The notes under the pieces were generated by a model. The model saw only the letters and a program-made list of their open reading frames with translations. It ran no database searches and was not told the DNA's origin. From the NCBI RefSeq assembly GCF_004402215.1, contig NZ_SOEZ01000006.1, positions 58,536 to 122,535 on the forward strand: a stretch of 64,000 nt of DNA. Reading direction: 5' to 3'. The DNA comes from Cryobacterium tagatosivorans (GTDB taxonomy: Bacteria > Actinomycetota > Actinomycetes > Actinomycetales > Microbacteriaceae). Below, one piece after another: positions 7,925 through 16,891 of the stretch (positions within the stretch are counted from its first letter, which is position 1; each line of letters starts with the position of its first letter). Position numbers and translations under genes: made by a program.

Positions 7925-9962
7925 GGAGTATCTCCTCGAGGTGAATACGGATGTTGAGCCATTCGTCGATCTCCGCGTGTGTGTATGGCGGCACCACCGT
8001 GGTCGAGTCGAGTTGGTTGATGATGGCCGGGCCCCGGAACCTGGCCCCCGCCGGGATGGTGTCGCGGTCGTACACCGGTGTGTCCAGCCATCCGTCGGCG
8101 CCGAAGTACACGGGATGGGTATCGATCGGCGTCCCGGGGTGGGTCGACGTGCGCGCATGCGGTCGAAACGAGGGCTTGGGTGTCTTGCCGATGGCGGCGA
8201 GGTGCAACTGGTAGATCTCCACCGGCTCGCCATCCTGTCGAAAGGCGAACTCGCGCTCGTACTGCTCGTGAAACGCCGTGATCGCCTGCTTGAGCGCTCC
8301 CTCGCCCGACCCCATCGGCACCGAGAGAGAACGCCACTGTCCCAGGTAGCGCATCGACACTTGCCGCTGCAATAGCGCGTTTTCGTCGGCGACACCCTCA
8401 TGCCGCAAGCGGGCGGATGCCTCAGACTCGAGGGCGGTGAAGCTTGCCTCGAGGTCATCGGCGTCCGCGTTTGCGGCCAGCCCGGTGTACATCTGTGACA
8501 GGTCGTGACGAATGTCAACGAGCAGGCATCCCATCGCCGAAGTGACGCCGGGGTTCGGCGGCACGATGACGACAGGGATGTTCAATTCGCGGGCAACGTC
8601 AGCACCGTGCAGCGCACCCGCGCCACCGAAGGCGAGCAGCGCAAAGTCGCGCGGGTCGTAGCCTCGACGAATCGAGATGAGACGCACCGCGTCTGCCATG
8701 TTCGCGTTGGCGACCGCGACGATCGCGTGGGCTGCCTCGGCCAGTTCCAGGTTGAGTGGCGCCGCAATGAATCGGGTGATGGCCTCCGCGGACAGACGCT
8801 TGTCGAGGCTCTTGGCGCCGCCGGCGAGCGAGGTGCCGAGCCGGCCGAGCACCACGTTGGCGTCGGTGTTTGTCGGCTGGTCGCCGCCCATGCTGTAGCA
8901 GGCGGGCCCGGGGTCCGCCCCGGCCGACTGGGGGCCGTTGCGCAGTGACCCGGCAATGTCGATGTGGGCGAGCGATCCGCCGCCCGCGCCGATGGTGAGC
9001 ACTTCGATCGAGGGAAAGATAATCGGGTGGCCGTACTCCACCTGCCACTCCTTGGTGATGCGCAGCTCGCCGTCAGCGATGAGGGCGATGTCCGTTGACG
9101 TGCCGCCCATGTCGAGGCTGACCGCGTTCTCGTAGCCGCACTGCTGGGCAATGTGCTTTGCGGAGATCGCCCCCGCGGCGATGCCCGAGGCGGCCAGGCG
9201 CACCGGGTACTTCTCGACCATGCGAGGGGTCATCGAGCCGCCACCCGAGTGCAACAGCAGCAGATCGCCGGCGTAGCCGCCATCCTTCAGATGGGTGGCG
9301 AGGCGGTTCACGTAGCCCGACACGAGCGGAGCGAGCACCGCGTTCGCGACTGCGGTATTGAACCGGTCGTATTCGAAGATCTCGGGCAGAATCTCGGCCG
9401 AGGTCGAGACGGTGGCATCCGGGATCTCCTCTTCGAGGATCTCGCGCATACGGGTCTCATGGGCCGGATTCGCGTAGGAGTTGAGGAAGCAGACGGCGAT
9501 GGTTTTGGCGCCGCGCCGTTTCAGCAGGGCCGCCACCCGGCGGGCCTCCTCCTCGTCGAGCGGGGTAACCGTGCGTCCCGAGAAGTCGATACGCTCGCTC
9601 ACCTCGAATCTGTCACGGCGGCGAATGTAGGGACCAGAAACGTCGTTGTAGGCATCCCAGAGGTCGTCCTTGGTACCGTCGCGAATCTCGATGACGTCAC
9701 GAAACCCCTTGGTGGTGACGAGGGCGGCGGCCGGAAACTTCCTCGTGATCAGGGCGTTGGTCGCCACGGTGGTGCCGTGCGAGAACAGGCTGACGTCGGA
9801 CAGGTTGATCTCACCCCGTTCCACGCCGTTCATGACGGCGATCATTGGGTCATGCGGTGTTGAGGGAACCTTTGTCACCCGCATGGTCTTCGTATCTTCG
9901 TCGAAGATGCACACGTCGGTGAAGGTTCCGCCAACATCCACGGCTACGCGGAGTTGTGTCAT
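7917..9962 (-). CDS. hyuA: hydantoinase A / oxoprolinase family protein (HyuA)
   Basis: The 681-residue protein starts MTQLRVAVDVGGTFTDVCIF, an actin-like ATPase phosphate loop. It contains a second one, SLDMGGTSTDIALI, as well as GAGGGSLAHID and FGGAGALHG. HyuA couples ATP hydrolysis to ring opening by HyuB of hydantoins, 5-oxoproline or caprolactam. It is the first gene of the hyuA-hyuB pair, with overlapping ends, and is divergent from the second PucR regulator. The length is normal. The exact substrate cannot be read from the sequence. Confidence 0.92.
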   Translation of the reverse strand: MTQLRVAVDVGGTFTDVCIFDEDTKTMRVTKVPSTPHDPMIAVMNGVERGEINLSDVSLFSHGTTVATNALITRKFPAAALVTTKGFRDVIEIRDGTKDDLWDAYNDVSGPYIRRRDRFEVSERIDFSGRTVTPLDEEEARRVAALLKRRGAKTIAVCFLNSYANPAHETRMREILEEEIPDATVSTSAEILPEIFEYDRFNTAVANAVLAPLVSGYVNRLATHLKDGGYAGDLLLLHSGGGSMTPRMVEKYPVRLAASGIAAGAISAKHIAQQCGYENAVSLDMGGTSTDIALIADGELRITKEWQVEYGHPIIFPSIEVLTIGAGGGSLAHIDIAGSLRNGPQSAGADPGPACYSMGGDQPTNTDANVVLGRLGTSLAGGAKSLDKRLSAEAITRFIAAPLNLELAEAAHAIVAVANANMADAVRLISIRRGYDPRDFALLAFGGAGALHGADVARELNIPVVIVPPNPGVTSAMGCLLVDIRHDLSQMYTGLAANADADDLEASFTALESEASARLRHEGVADENALLQRQVSMRYLGQWRSLSVPMGSGEGALKQAITAFHEQYEREFAFRQDGEPVEIYQLHLAAIGKTPKPSFRPHARTSTHPGTPIDTHPVYFGADGWLDTPVYDRDTIPAGARFRGPAIINQLDSTTVVPPYTHAEIDEWLNIRIHLEEILHG

Positions 9963-10113
9963 CGGTGTTCCTCCTGGGATTTCTGGGACTGGTCAATGAA
10001 TGGATTGATGACAACTGTGGGGGCACGGTTCCCGTTCGTCATTAGAAATATCCAAACCTCGACCGGGGCACGCCTGTAGAATCTCCAAAACCCCCCGGAC
10101 AACGCAGGACCTC

Positions 10114-10139
10114 ATCTGAACTTTCTCAGATTTTTTTTT
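10114..10139 (+). promoter_or_regulatory. small hairpin with T9 run upstream of second PucR gene
   Basis: ATCTGA and TCAGAT are separated by six bases and followed by nine T residues. It looks like a weak intrinsic terminator or leader attenuator, 38 bases before the PucR start. The stem is AT-rich and short, so function is uncertain. Confidence 0.3.
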
Positions 10140-10176
10140 CCTCCGCGCGGGCAAAATTCGGGCGCGGAGGAGAGTC

Positions 10177-11427
10177 ATGGAGCAGGGAACCGGTTCAAAC
10201 CCGTCGCTTGCGGACCAGGCCGCGGAGCTAACCCTCACCCTCAAAGTCACCAACCTGCTACTGAACGCCGTGTCTATGGAGGAGCCGGTGAAGGCGCTCG
10301 TCGGACGGGTCGCCGATCTGTGTCATGGCGCGGCCGTGGTGTATGACGCCGACGGGGCAATTGTCGAAAGCACGGGCGAGGCCCCCACCCGGCTGATCTG
10401 GAACGAGGTGGCAGCCTCGCACGCGACCGATCAGGAGTTTTCGATTGGCCGATGGCACCTGCGCACCCGCACGGTGGCCCTGCACGACGGCGTGCACGTG
10501 CTGGCCATTGGCACCCGAAGCGAGGACCTGCTGCCCCGGCTCGGTGACGTGCTGCTCGACACCGCCGAGCGCATGCTGGCAGCGGTGAATGGCATCCAGC
10601 ACGGGGCGAGCCTGCGCGATCGCCGAGACAACGCGCACGTGCTGGCCACGCTGCAGGATGGGGTCCTGCCTTCGCGCGAGCACCGGCACTGGGGACGACT
10701 GGCCCAGTACAAGTTCCCGAGTTATGTGCCGCTGCGCGCGCTGGAGGCGGCGGCGCCCGGGGGCGAATCGGCGACCGAGGCGCACGTGCAACGGCTGATC
10801 GATTCGGCTAAGAGCTTCGGAGTGGCACTGCTCATTTCGATCCGCAGGCTTGATCAAGAGACACCGGCGACCATCAGCGCGGTCATTCCCGCGTCCGGAC
10901 GTGCCGAGGCGTGGCTCAATCAGGTCGCGCAGACGCTCACCGTGGGCACGTCGGCGCCCTTCGGGGCGTTAGCGGAAACCCCGGGAGCATTCCGCGAGGC
11001 CGAAACGGCGCTGGAGATCGCCCGGTCGCGGGCACGCTCCTTTGCAGCCGACGCCGGCCCTGCGACAGCGACCGAGATCGTGCGCCTGGACGAAGTCGAC
11101 CTCGCGACCTGGCTGCTCTCCCAGGTGGATGGACAGCAGTTGCTGGCACGCATGGGCCCGATTCTGCACGAACTCCGCGATGCCGAGACGTTGCACGCAA
11201 CGCTGGTGACGTATCTGGCGTTGGATCTGAATATCTCAGCCACCGCGCAGGCCATGTTCGTGCATGCCAACACGATCAGGTATCGACTCGGGAAGATCGA
11301 GGAGCTGTTCGGCGAGCCGGTCACGTCTGCGGCATTCGTGACGAACCTGTACCTGTGCCTCCAGAGTCCTGTGCTGGGGCGTCAACGTGCGCTGGGCCAC
11401 CAACACGACGTAGCGGCCGCCGGGTAA
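10177..11427 (+). CDS. PucR/CdaR-like transcriptional regulator
   Basis: This 416-residue regulator is divergent from hyuA. Its N-terminal part (GAAVVYDADGAIVESTGEAP) looks like a GAF-type sensor segment. The C-terminus carries a PucR-type helix-turn-helix with HANTIRYRLGKIEELFG. The ATG at 10177 follows a strong GGAGGAGAG site. Unlike the first regulator (2664-4130) it lacks the classical PucR N-terminal domain, so the two need not answer to the same ligand. Its position makes control of hyuA-hyuB the simplest reading. Confidence 0.87.
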   Translation: MEQGTGSNPSLADQAAELTLTLKVTNLLLNAVSMEEPVKALVGRVADLCHGAAVVYDADGAIVESTGEAPTRLIWNEVAASHATDQEFSIGRWHLRTRTVALHDGVHVLAIGTRSEDLLPRLGDVLLDTAERMLAAVNGIQHGASLRDRRDNAHVLATLQDGVLPSREHRHWGRLAQYKFPSYVPLRALEAAAPGGESATEAHVQRLIDSAKSFGVALLISIRRLDQETPATISAVIPASGRAEAWLNQVAQTLTVGTSAPFGALAETPGAFREAETALEIARSRARSFAADAGPATATEIVRLDEVDLATWLLSQVDGQQLLARMGPILHELRDAETLHATLVTYLALDLNISATAQAMFVHANTIRYRLGKIEELFGEPVTSAAFVTNLYLCLQSPVLGRQRALGHQHDVAAAG

Positions 11428-11494
11428 GCGGCGCGACCCGGGCAAGCGGGGCAAGTATGCTCGGCTCAACGACAACACAATCGAAGGAACCGCT

Positions 11495-11773
11495 ATGGCC
11501 ATCAGCGAGACCCAGATCGACAACGGCATCTTTCGGGTGACGAAGTGGGTGATCGAGCCCGGTGGAGCGATCCCCATGCACCCGCACGAATTCGAGTACG
11601 TCGTGGTGCCTCTCGTCAACGACACGATGTATGTCACGAACGCCGACGGGTCGGAGATTGCCGCGGAACTGCGCATCGGTCAGAGCTACACTCGCCCGGC
11701 GGGCGCCGAGCACACCGTGGCGAACCGAGGTACAGCCACGATCGTGTTCGTCGAAACAGAGAAGCTGTCCTAG
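11495..11773 (+). CDS. small cupin-domain protein
   Basis: The 92-residue protein is a single cupin barrel. PGGAIPMHPHEFEYVVVPL carries the first metal-binding motif (HxHxxxE-like: H, H, E), and PAGAEHTVANRG the second (H). A GAAGGA ribosome site precedes the ATG at 11495. It follows the PucR gene on the same strand with a 67-base gap. Small cupins of this type bind metals and may act as isomerases or dioxygenases or simply bind a ligand. No specific reaction can be assigned. Confidence 0.75.
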   Translation: MAISETQIDNGIFRVTKWVIEPGGAIPMHPHEFEYVVVPLVNDTMYVTNADGSEIAAELRIGQSYTRPAGAEHTVANRGTATIVFVETEKLS

Positions 11774-12173
11774 CGACCCTCAACGCGCAGTTCGGAATTC
11801 AACGAACTCGGCCGCTGCACAAGCTGAACTCCCCACACGGAAAAAGCTGAATTCCCCAGTGCGGGTAGTTCATTAAATTCCGCATGCCCAGTGGTGGCGC
11901 GGAACTCCGAGCTGCTCCCAAGTCGCTTTTCCATCACATCGCCGAATAAATTCCACGGGCCTGTATGACCTTTGGTCGCGTCCAACGGTGCCGCGACCTC
12001 AATTCTCCGGTCTGGCCTCTGACCGTCGCAGCTGAAGGCCGGAATCGGCGAATCACACCCGCGGTCCATCGTGAGATCGGCTTGACTTCAGGAATCGGAT
12101 CTCGATCAAAGCGGTCCTGCTCGTTGGCCCGGGCACGGGCTCGGTCACGTCCCGCTGAGTGGTGGAGGTTCTC
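11774..12173. repeat. intergenic scar with element-end-like repeats
   Basis: No gene is supported in this 400-base gap. At 11796-11871 it contains a CGGAATTCAACGAACTCG block, two successive units ending in CCCCACACGG and CCCCAGTGCGG, and then an inverted copy of the block (AGTTCATTAAATTCCG, 11868-11883). A closely similar arrangement occurs at 54009-54057 beside tRNA-Ser. The remainder up to the transposase shows nothing recognisable. Confidence 0.55.
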
Positions 12174-13145
12174 TTGTCACACATTAACGCGCGTTTGACC
12201 GTTCGGGGCAGACTCCTGCTCATCGATCGGGTGATGGGAGACCGCCGCCCCGTCGCCCACGTCGCCAAAGAACTCGGCGTCTCCCGCCAATGCACCCACC
12301 GCTGCGTGCGAGGTTCCGGGCCGAGGGCGCCGACGGGATGACTGACCGGTCGTCCCGCCCACGCTCCTCACCCACGCGCACCGCGCCCAGCCGGGAGGCC
12401 GCCGTCCTCGCGGCCCGAACCGACCTGCGCGCCGGGCCGCTGCGCATCCCCGCTGCAACCGGGGTGCCAGCCCGGACGGTCTCTCGGATCCTGGTTCGAC
12501 ATCAGGTTCCGCGGCTGGCCTGGTGCGACCCGCTGACCGGGCAGCTGATCCGCGCCTCCCGCGCCACTGCCGCCCGTTACGAGCGCGAACGCCCCGGAGA
12601 ACTGGTCCATGTCGACGTGAAGAAGCTCGGCCGGATCCCTGACGGCGGCGGTTGGCGGGCAGAACCCGCCCAGAACCGCCGCAACCACAGAACAGGTCGC
12701 GAACGCGTCGGATTCGACTACGTCCACAATGTCATCGACGACCACACCCGACTCGCCTACGCCGAAATCCACGACGACGAGAAAGGCACCACCGCCGCCG
12801 GCGTCCTCATCCGCGCCGCCGAGTTCTTCGCCCAGAACGGCATCCCACGGATCGAACGCGTCATCTCTGACAACGCCTTCGCCTACCGGAAGTCGCTCGC
12901 GTTCAAGGACGCCGTCGCGCTGCTCGGAGCCGAGCAGCGCTTCATCAAACCGCACTGCCCCTGGACCAACGGGAGTCGAACGCCTCAACCGGACACTGGC
13001 CACCGAGTGGACCTACCGGCAGATCTTCACCAGCAACCAGGCCCGACGAGACGCTCTTGCGCCCTGGCTGAACTACTACAACACTGAACGCATCCACACC
13101 GGCATCGAAGCAACCCCGATCAGCCGAGTGTCACCAACGTCATGA
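12174..13145 (+). pseudogene. IS481 family transposase, frameshifted
   Basis: Three frames joined end to end give a recognisable IS481-type transposase of about 320 residues: an N-terminal helix-turn-helix (RRPVAHVAKELGVSRQ), then an RNase-H-like DDE core (HVDVKKLGRIPDGGG, VISDNAFAYRKS) and the C-terminal NTERIHTGIEATP. A one-base loss near 12308 (CVR to FRAEG) and a two-base loss near 12972 (WTNG to VERLNR) interrupt it. Start is a TTG at 12174 after GGAGG. No clean terminal inverted repeats could be found by eye. It cannot make a full transposase unless the shifts are sequencing errors. Confidence 0.85.
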
Positions 13146-13164
13146 CTCAGTACACCTAGGTACT

Positions 13165-14529
13165 TCACCAGTCTGCGGTTGCGCGCGGTGCCGCTGAACG
13201 ACCGACGGCTGGTAGCGAGTCGACGACACGGCTGCGTGCAGGAGCCGGCGGAGTTGGCGCCTTGTCGATGGGGTCACCGATGCTGGTAAGCCACTCATGT
13301 AATGCTGCTGCGTACTCGGCCTTGATGTGCGCGTATTCGGGGTCGCCGGCTCGGTTGTATTGTTCGGCGGGATCGATGCCTCGATCGTAGAGTTCCTCGT
13401 TCGGGCGAGGTTCCATATGCGCGTCCCCCATCGATTGGCGAGTCTTGCTTTTCTCGAGGTCGATGGCGAGTTGAAGTTTGGGGCCAGGCTCATAGTTGCG
13501 AATGTACGCGAAGGACTTCGAGCGAACTGCTCTCTTCGGGTCGTAGGTGTCGTGGTAGTCCTTAGCGGAGTACACCAATCGGCCCGGGTCTCCCTCAGCT
13601 TCTCCAGTCAGCATGGGCAGCAAGGAAACGCCCTCCAGCTCGGCTGGCGCTCCGCCGCCCGCGAGGTCGATGAGGGTTGGTACGACATCCATGTGCGAGA
13701 CAACGTTGGATACACGATGTGGCGCAACTTCCCATGACGCCGGTGGTCTGATGACCAGAGTGACGCCGGTGCCCGAATCGCGGAGGGTGCTCTTTCCACC
13801 CGGGAAGGCGGCGCCGTGATCGGTGGTCAGTATCACCATCGTGTTTGCGGAGTCCAAGGCAACGTCGAGGGCTGCGATGAGGCGGCCGAAGCCATCGTCG
13901 AATTGGGAGATGGCACCGTAGAAATCGGCGATATCAGAGCGTGTACCCGCGTTGTCTGGGAGGAAATCAGGCACGTCGACCTGTGCAGGATCAGCGGGGG
14001 AATAATCCTCGTGCGGCCATGGACGGTGAACCTCCCATGTCCCAATGGTCAGGAACAAAGGGTCGCGGGTTCCGACGGGTGCAAGTTGTGAGAGCCAGTC
14101 TTCTGTGGCGTCAACTACTTGATTGACGCGTGGGAGGAACCCCTGGCCGGGGCATTCGTCGAAGCCGAGGACGGTCGGATCGACGTTCTCGTGCTGGAGC
14201 CCAATGAGCGCTGAGTGGTATCCCAGCGGTCGCAGGCGCTCTGGTGCTGTCAAGACGTTCTCACGGTATCGCCATGCGTTGTGGCTGAGGCCTTGAATGC
14301 CGTTTGCATACGGTGACATTCCGGTGAAGAGGGCCCCGCGGGCCGGAGAGCAGAGAGGAGCTGCAGCATGGGCGTTCTCGAACACAACGGAGTGCTCGGC
14401 GAACCGCGCGATATTCGGCGAGGGAACGTTAGGCATCCCATAGATGTTCAACCACCGGCCAAGATCGTGACAGTGAATGAGAACGATATCGGGATGCAGT
14501 GGCTGGTTCACGTGGTGGTTCCTTTTCAT
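13165..14529 (-). CDS. Cys-type sulfatase
   Basis: The 454-residue protein has the sulfatase signature CSPARGALFTG with Cys60, the residue changed to formylglycine. It also has the metal-site DIVLIHCHDLG at the N-terminus and TTDHGAAFPGGKS. It resembles the sulfamidase/arylsulfatase branch acting on sugar sulfates. No signal peptide is visible, so it probably works in the cytoplasm on imported substrate. It follows the sugar ABC transporter on the minus strand, and a formylglycine-generating enzyme is encoded 4.7 kb away. The ATG at 14529 is the first plausible start; an upstream in-frame GTG at 14556 also lacks a ribosome site. Confidence 0.88.
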   Translation of the reverse strand: MKRNHHVNQPLHPDIVLIHCHDLGRWLNIYGMPNVPSPNIARFAEHSVVFENAHAAAPLCSPARGALFTGMSPYANGIQGLSHNAWRYRENVLTAPERLRPLGYHSALIGLQHENVDPTVLGFDECPGQGFLPRVNQVVDATEDWLSQLAPVGTRDPLFLTIGTWEVHRPWPHEDYSPADPAQVDVPDFLPDNAGTRSDIADFYGAISQFDDGFGRLIAALDVALDSANTMVILTTDHGAAFPGGKSTLRDSGTGVTLVIRPPASWEVAPHRVSNVVSHMDVVPTLIDLAGGGAPAELEGVSLLPMLTGEAEGDPGRLVYSAKDYHDTYDPKRAVRSKSFAYIRNYEPGPKLQLAIDLEKSKTRQSMGDAHMEPRPNEELYDRGIDPAEQYNRAGDPEYAHIKAEYAAALHEWLTSIGDPIDKAPTPPAPARSRVVDSLPAVGRSAAPRATADW

Positions 14530-14585
14530 AATGGTTCGATCTGTCCCGTTCTGCACGGGTTTATATCGGCGCGGCTCACTATGTG

Positions 14586-14620
14586 CTGAGTCGGTGCAGC
14601 GATCAGCTGCACCGACTCAG
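14586..14620 (-). terminator. hairpin between solute-binding protein and sulfatase genes
   Basis: A perfect 15-bp stem (14586-14600 with 14606-14620) has a GATCA loop. It starts 11 bases after the binding-protein stop and lies in front of the co-directional sulfatase gene. No T run follows, so partial termination or mRNA protection of the upstream part is more likely than a full stop. Confidence 0.6.
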
Positions 14621-14630
14621 CGTGTCCGGT

Positions 14631-16004
14631 TCAGCTAGTCGGCAGTCCTTGTTTCTGAATCAAGGCAGCCAGCTGGTCCTGGATCTTCTGCATCCCTTCC
14701 TCCGGCGAGACGTTGCCAGCGGCGATCTCTTGTAGATCCGGCTCTGTGAAGTTCAACATCTGGGATGAGAACGAATAACGCAGCGCGGTTGGGTCGTCCG
14801 AAAGCCCTGCTGCCGTTTCTTTGACCGCCGCCAGCGCCTGCTTCGTGCCTGTAGGCAGGCCGGTCACGCTGTATGCGTCTTCTCGCACCGGGATTCCGCC
14901 CGACTGAGCGAATAGGATCTGCGCCTTCTTGGAGGTAATCCACGTAATGAACTCGAGTGCCGCCTTGGCTCTCGCTTTGGGAAGGCCGCTAGGGATGGCG
15001 AGAGACCACAGGCCGGTGGCGGACGATGAGTCACCAGAAGGCGTGCTCGGCAACGGTGCAAAGCCGACCTTCCCAGTCACCGAGGAATTGGCCTCGTCCT
15101 CGAGTTGCCCGGCGGCGGCGGCGACCATGTACGTTTGCCCCGCGTCGCCAGCCTGCATCGCAGCGATGGCCTGCGCCTGGCCAATCGTCGTTGTCGCCTC
15201 CGGCCCCTGCTTGGCAAGATCACGCAACCGAGTTGCGGCCGTAATCGCCTCGCTGCTGTCCGCTGTCGGAGTCCAGTCAGTTCCCGGCTCCTTAAACCAT
15301 GATCCTCCCGCGCCGTTCAAGAGAGCCTGAAACTCGAAGGTGGTGCTGTATGTGCCGGGAACGCCCTGGGTGCGATACACGCCTCCGTACTTGAGCTCGC
15401 CAGATTCCTGGATCTTCTTTCCGTTGGCGATCATCTGCTCCCAAGTCGTCGGAACGTCGAGGTTGAGCTTCTTGTAGATGTCCTTGCGATATACGAAGAT
15501 GTCGACGTTGCCCAGAATCGGAAGGTTGGTGAGCTCACCTGAGCTGTCGAAGATCTTCTTGTCAGCATTCCAGAGGCCGACATTGCTGTAGCTGTAAATG
15601 CTGTCATCTGGCGAGTAATTCGGATCCACATCCGTGAACGGCTGGATCCAGCCGTTCTCGTTGAACTGGACGAGGTCCTGCTCGTTAATCTGGTAGACGT
15701 CGAAGGTGTGGCTCTGGCTCTGGACGTCATTCACCTGTTGCGTCTTCACGTCCGGATTCGGGAACGGGCGCAGTTTGACCTTGTTGCCCGTCTCCTTTTG
15801 ATATTCCTGGATCAGCTTGTCGTAGGCGGGGTTCCATGGTGCCTGACTCGTCGGTACCGTGAGGGTAACCGAGTCGCCGCTCGCGGAGGGGGAACCCCCT
15901 CCGCTGGTACAGGCTGTAAAGCCAAGCAGAGCGACAGCCGCGGCGAGAGTCGCCGACGTGGCGCGGAGCACCGTACTACGCGGTGCGTGTGCTGCTTTCA
16001 TCAT
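14631..16004 (-). CDS. carbohydrate ABC transporter substrate-binding lipoprotein
   Basis: This 457-residue binding protein has an N-terminal signal and a lipobox ending TACTSGG, followed by a Ser/Gly-rich linker. The body (VTLTVPTSQAPWNPAYDKL onward) is of the extracellular solute-binding family 1, as for maltose or oligosaccharides. The ATG at 16004 has AAGGAG seven bases upstream. It is the third gene after the two permeases (LacI, MalF-like, MalG-like, then this). With the sulfatase next door the cargo is likely a sulfated mono- or oligosaccharide. No ATPase gene is in the cluster, so a shared MsiK-type ATPase is expected elsewhere. Confidence 0.9.
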   Translation of the reverse strand: MMKAAHAPRSTVLRATSATLAAAVALLGFTACTSGGGSPSASGDSVTLTVPTSQAPWNPAYDKLIQEYQKETGNKVKLRPFPNPDVKTQQVNDVQSQSHTFDVYQINEQDLVQFNENGWIQPFTDVDPNYSPDDSIYSYSNVGLWNADKKIFDSSGELTNLPILGNVDIFVYRKDIYKKLNLDVPTTWEQMIANGKKIQESGELKYGGVYRTQGVPGTYSTTFEFQALLNGAGGSWFKEPGTDWTPTADSSEAITAATRLRDLAKQGPEATTTIGQAQAIAAMQAGDAGQTYMVAAAAGQLEDEANSSVTGKVGFAPLPSTPSGDSSSATGLWSLAIPSGLPKARAKAALEFITWITSKKAQILFAQSGGIPVREDAYSVTGLPTGTKQALAAVKETAAGLSDDPTALRYSFSSQMLNFTEPDLQEIAAGNVSPEEGMQKIQDQLAALIQKQGLPTS

Positions 16005-16054
16005 TCCGTATCTCCTTTGATGTGGTGTTGCAGGGTGGGGTTCAATGGGCCGTC

Positions 16055-16891
16055 TCAGCCTTTGACAGATCCTGCCGTCAGACCTGCAACGATGTGACGG
16101 TTGGCGAAGACGGCCAGGAGGATCATGGGGATCGCCGCGATTGTGCCGGCAGCAGCGAGCTGACCCCAGGTCACGGCGTACTGCTGCAGGAAGCCTGCGA
16201 TGCCCACAGTGATGGGTGCGGTCTCTCCGCCCGAGGTCAGCGTGAGGCCCATGAGGAATTCGTTCCACGCCATGATTCCAACGAACACGCCGGTGGCCGC
16301 GAGGCCGGGCCGCACGAGTGGCAGCATGATGAGCCAGAACGTTCGCATCTCGTGGGCGCCGTCGACGAGCGCGGCCTCTCGTAGCTCGTTGGGAAGAGTC
16401 GAGAAGTAGTTGCTCATGAGGAGCACAGCGAACGGCAGGTTGAAGAGGCTGTTGACCAGGATTAGCCCCGGCACAGTCCCGAGCAAACCAACGTTGTCGA
16501 GCAACACGTAGAGTCCGGGCACGAGCGTCGCTGGCGGGAGGAGCGGAATAACGCCGGCCAGGACCAGTGCCGGGATCTTCACCCAGCTCGGTGGCGAGAG
16601 TTTCGCCAGGGAGTATCCGCTGATTGAACCGATGACGAGGCAGATGAACACCGTGCCTATGACGATGCCGACGCTGTTCAGCAGTTGAAGGAACAGCGTG
16701 CCTCCGGCGAAAATGTCGGCGTAGTTGCCAACCCAGAACGGGAACTCCCAGGACGAACTTACGATCGCACGGTTGGGTAGGAAAGCCAGCAGGGTTACCC
16801 AGGCGATCGGGGCAATCACAGCGATCAGGACCGCGATGAGTAAAATCTCGACGATGATGTTCGGCCGACGCGACTTCAGCTTGATGCTCAT
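16055..16891 (-). CDS. carbohydrate ABC transporter permease (MalG-like)
   Basis: The 278-residue membrane protein has about six hydrophobic segments. It carries the coupling motif EAALVDGAHEMRTFWLIMLP (EAA loop) that contacts the ATPase. Its ATG at 16891 overlaps the stop of the first permease (ATGA), showing translational coupling. It ends 51 bases before the binding-protein start. Length and topology are normal for CUT1-type MalG proteins. Confidence 0.9.
   Translation of the reverse strand: MSIKLKSRRPNIIVEILLIAVLIAVIAPIAWVTLLAFLPNRAIVSSSWEFPFWVGNYADIFAGGTLFLQLLNSVGIVIGTVFICLVIGSISGYSLAKLSPPSWVKIPALVLAGVIPLLPPATLVPGLYVLLDNVGLLGTVPGLILVNSLFNLPFAVLLMSNYFSTLPNELREAALVDGAHEMRTFWLIMLPLVRPGLAATGVFVGIMAWNEFLMGLTLTSGGETAPITVGIAGFLQQYAVTWGQLAAAGTIAAIPMILLAVFANRHIVAGLTAGSVKG

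Noticed and set aside
7925..8518. Long upstream extension of the hyuB frame
   Set aside because: It lies fully inside hyuA, and the family's N-terminus (DPVTFEVLKNA) starts just after the ATG at 7924.
15698..16097. Plus-strand frame over the binding-protein start
   Set aside because: Antisense to a lipoprotein gene with clear signal peptide and ribosome site.
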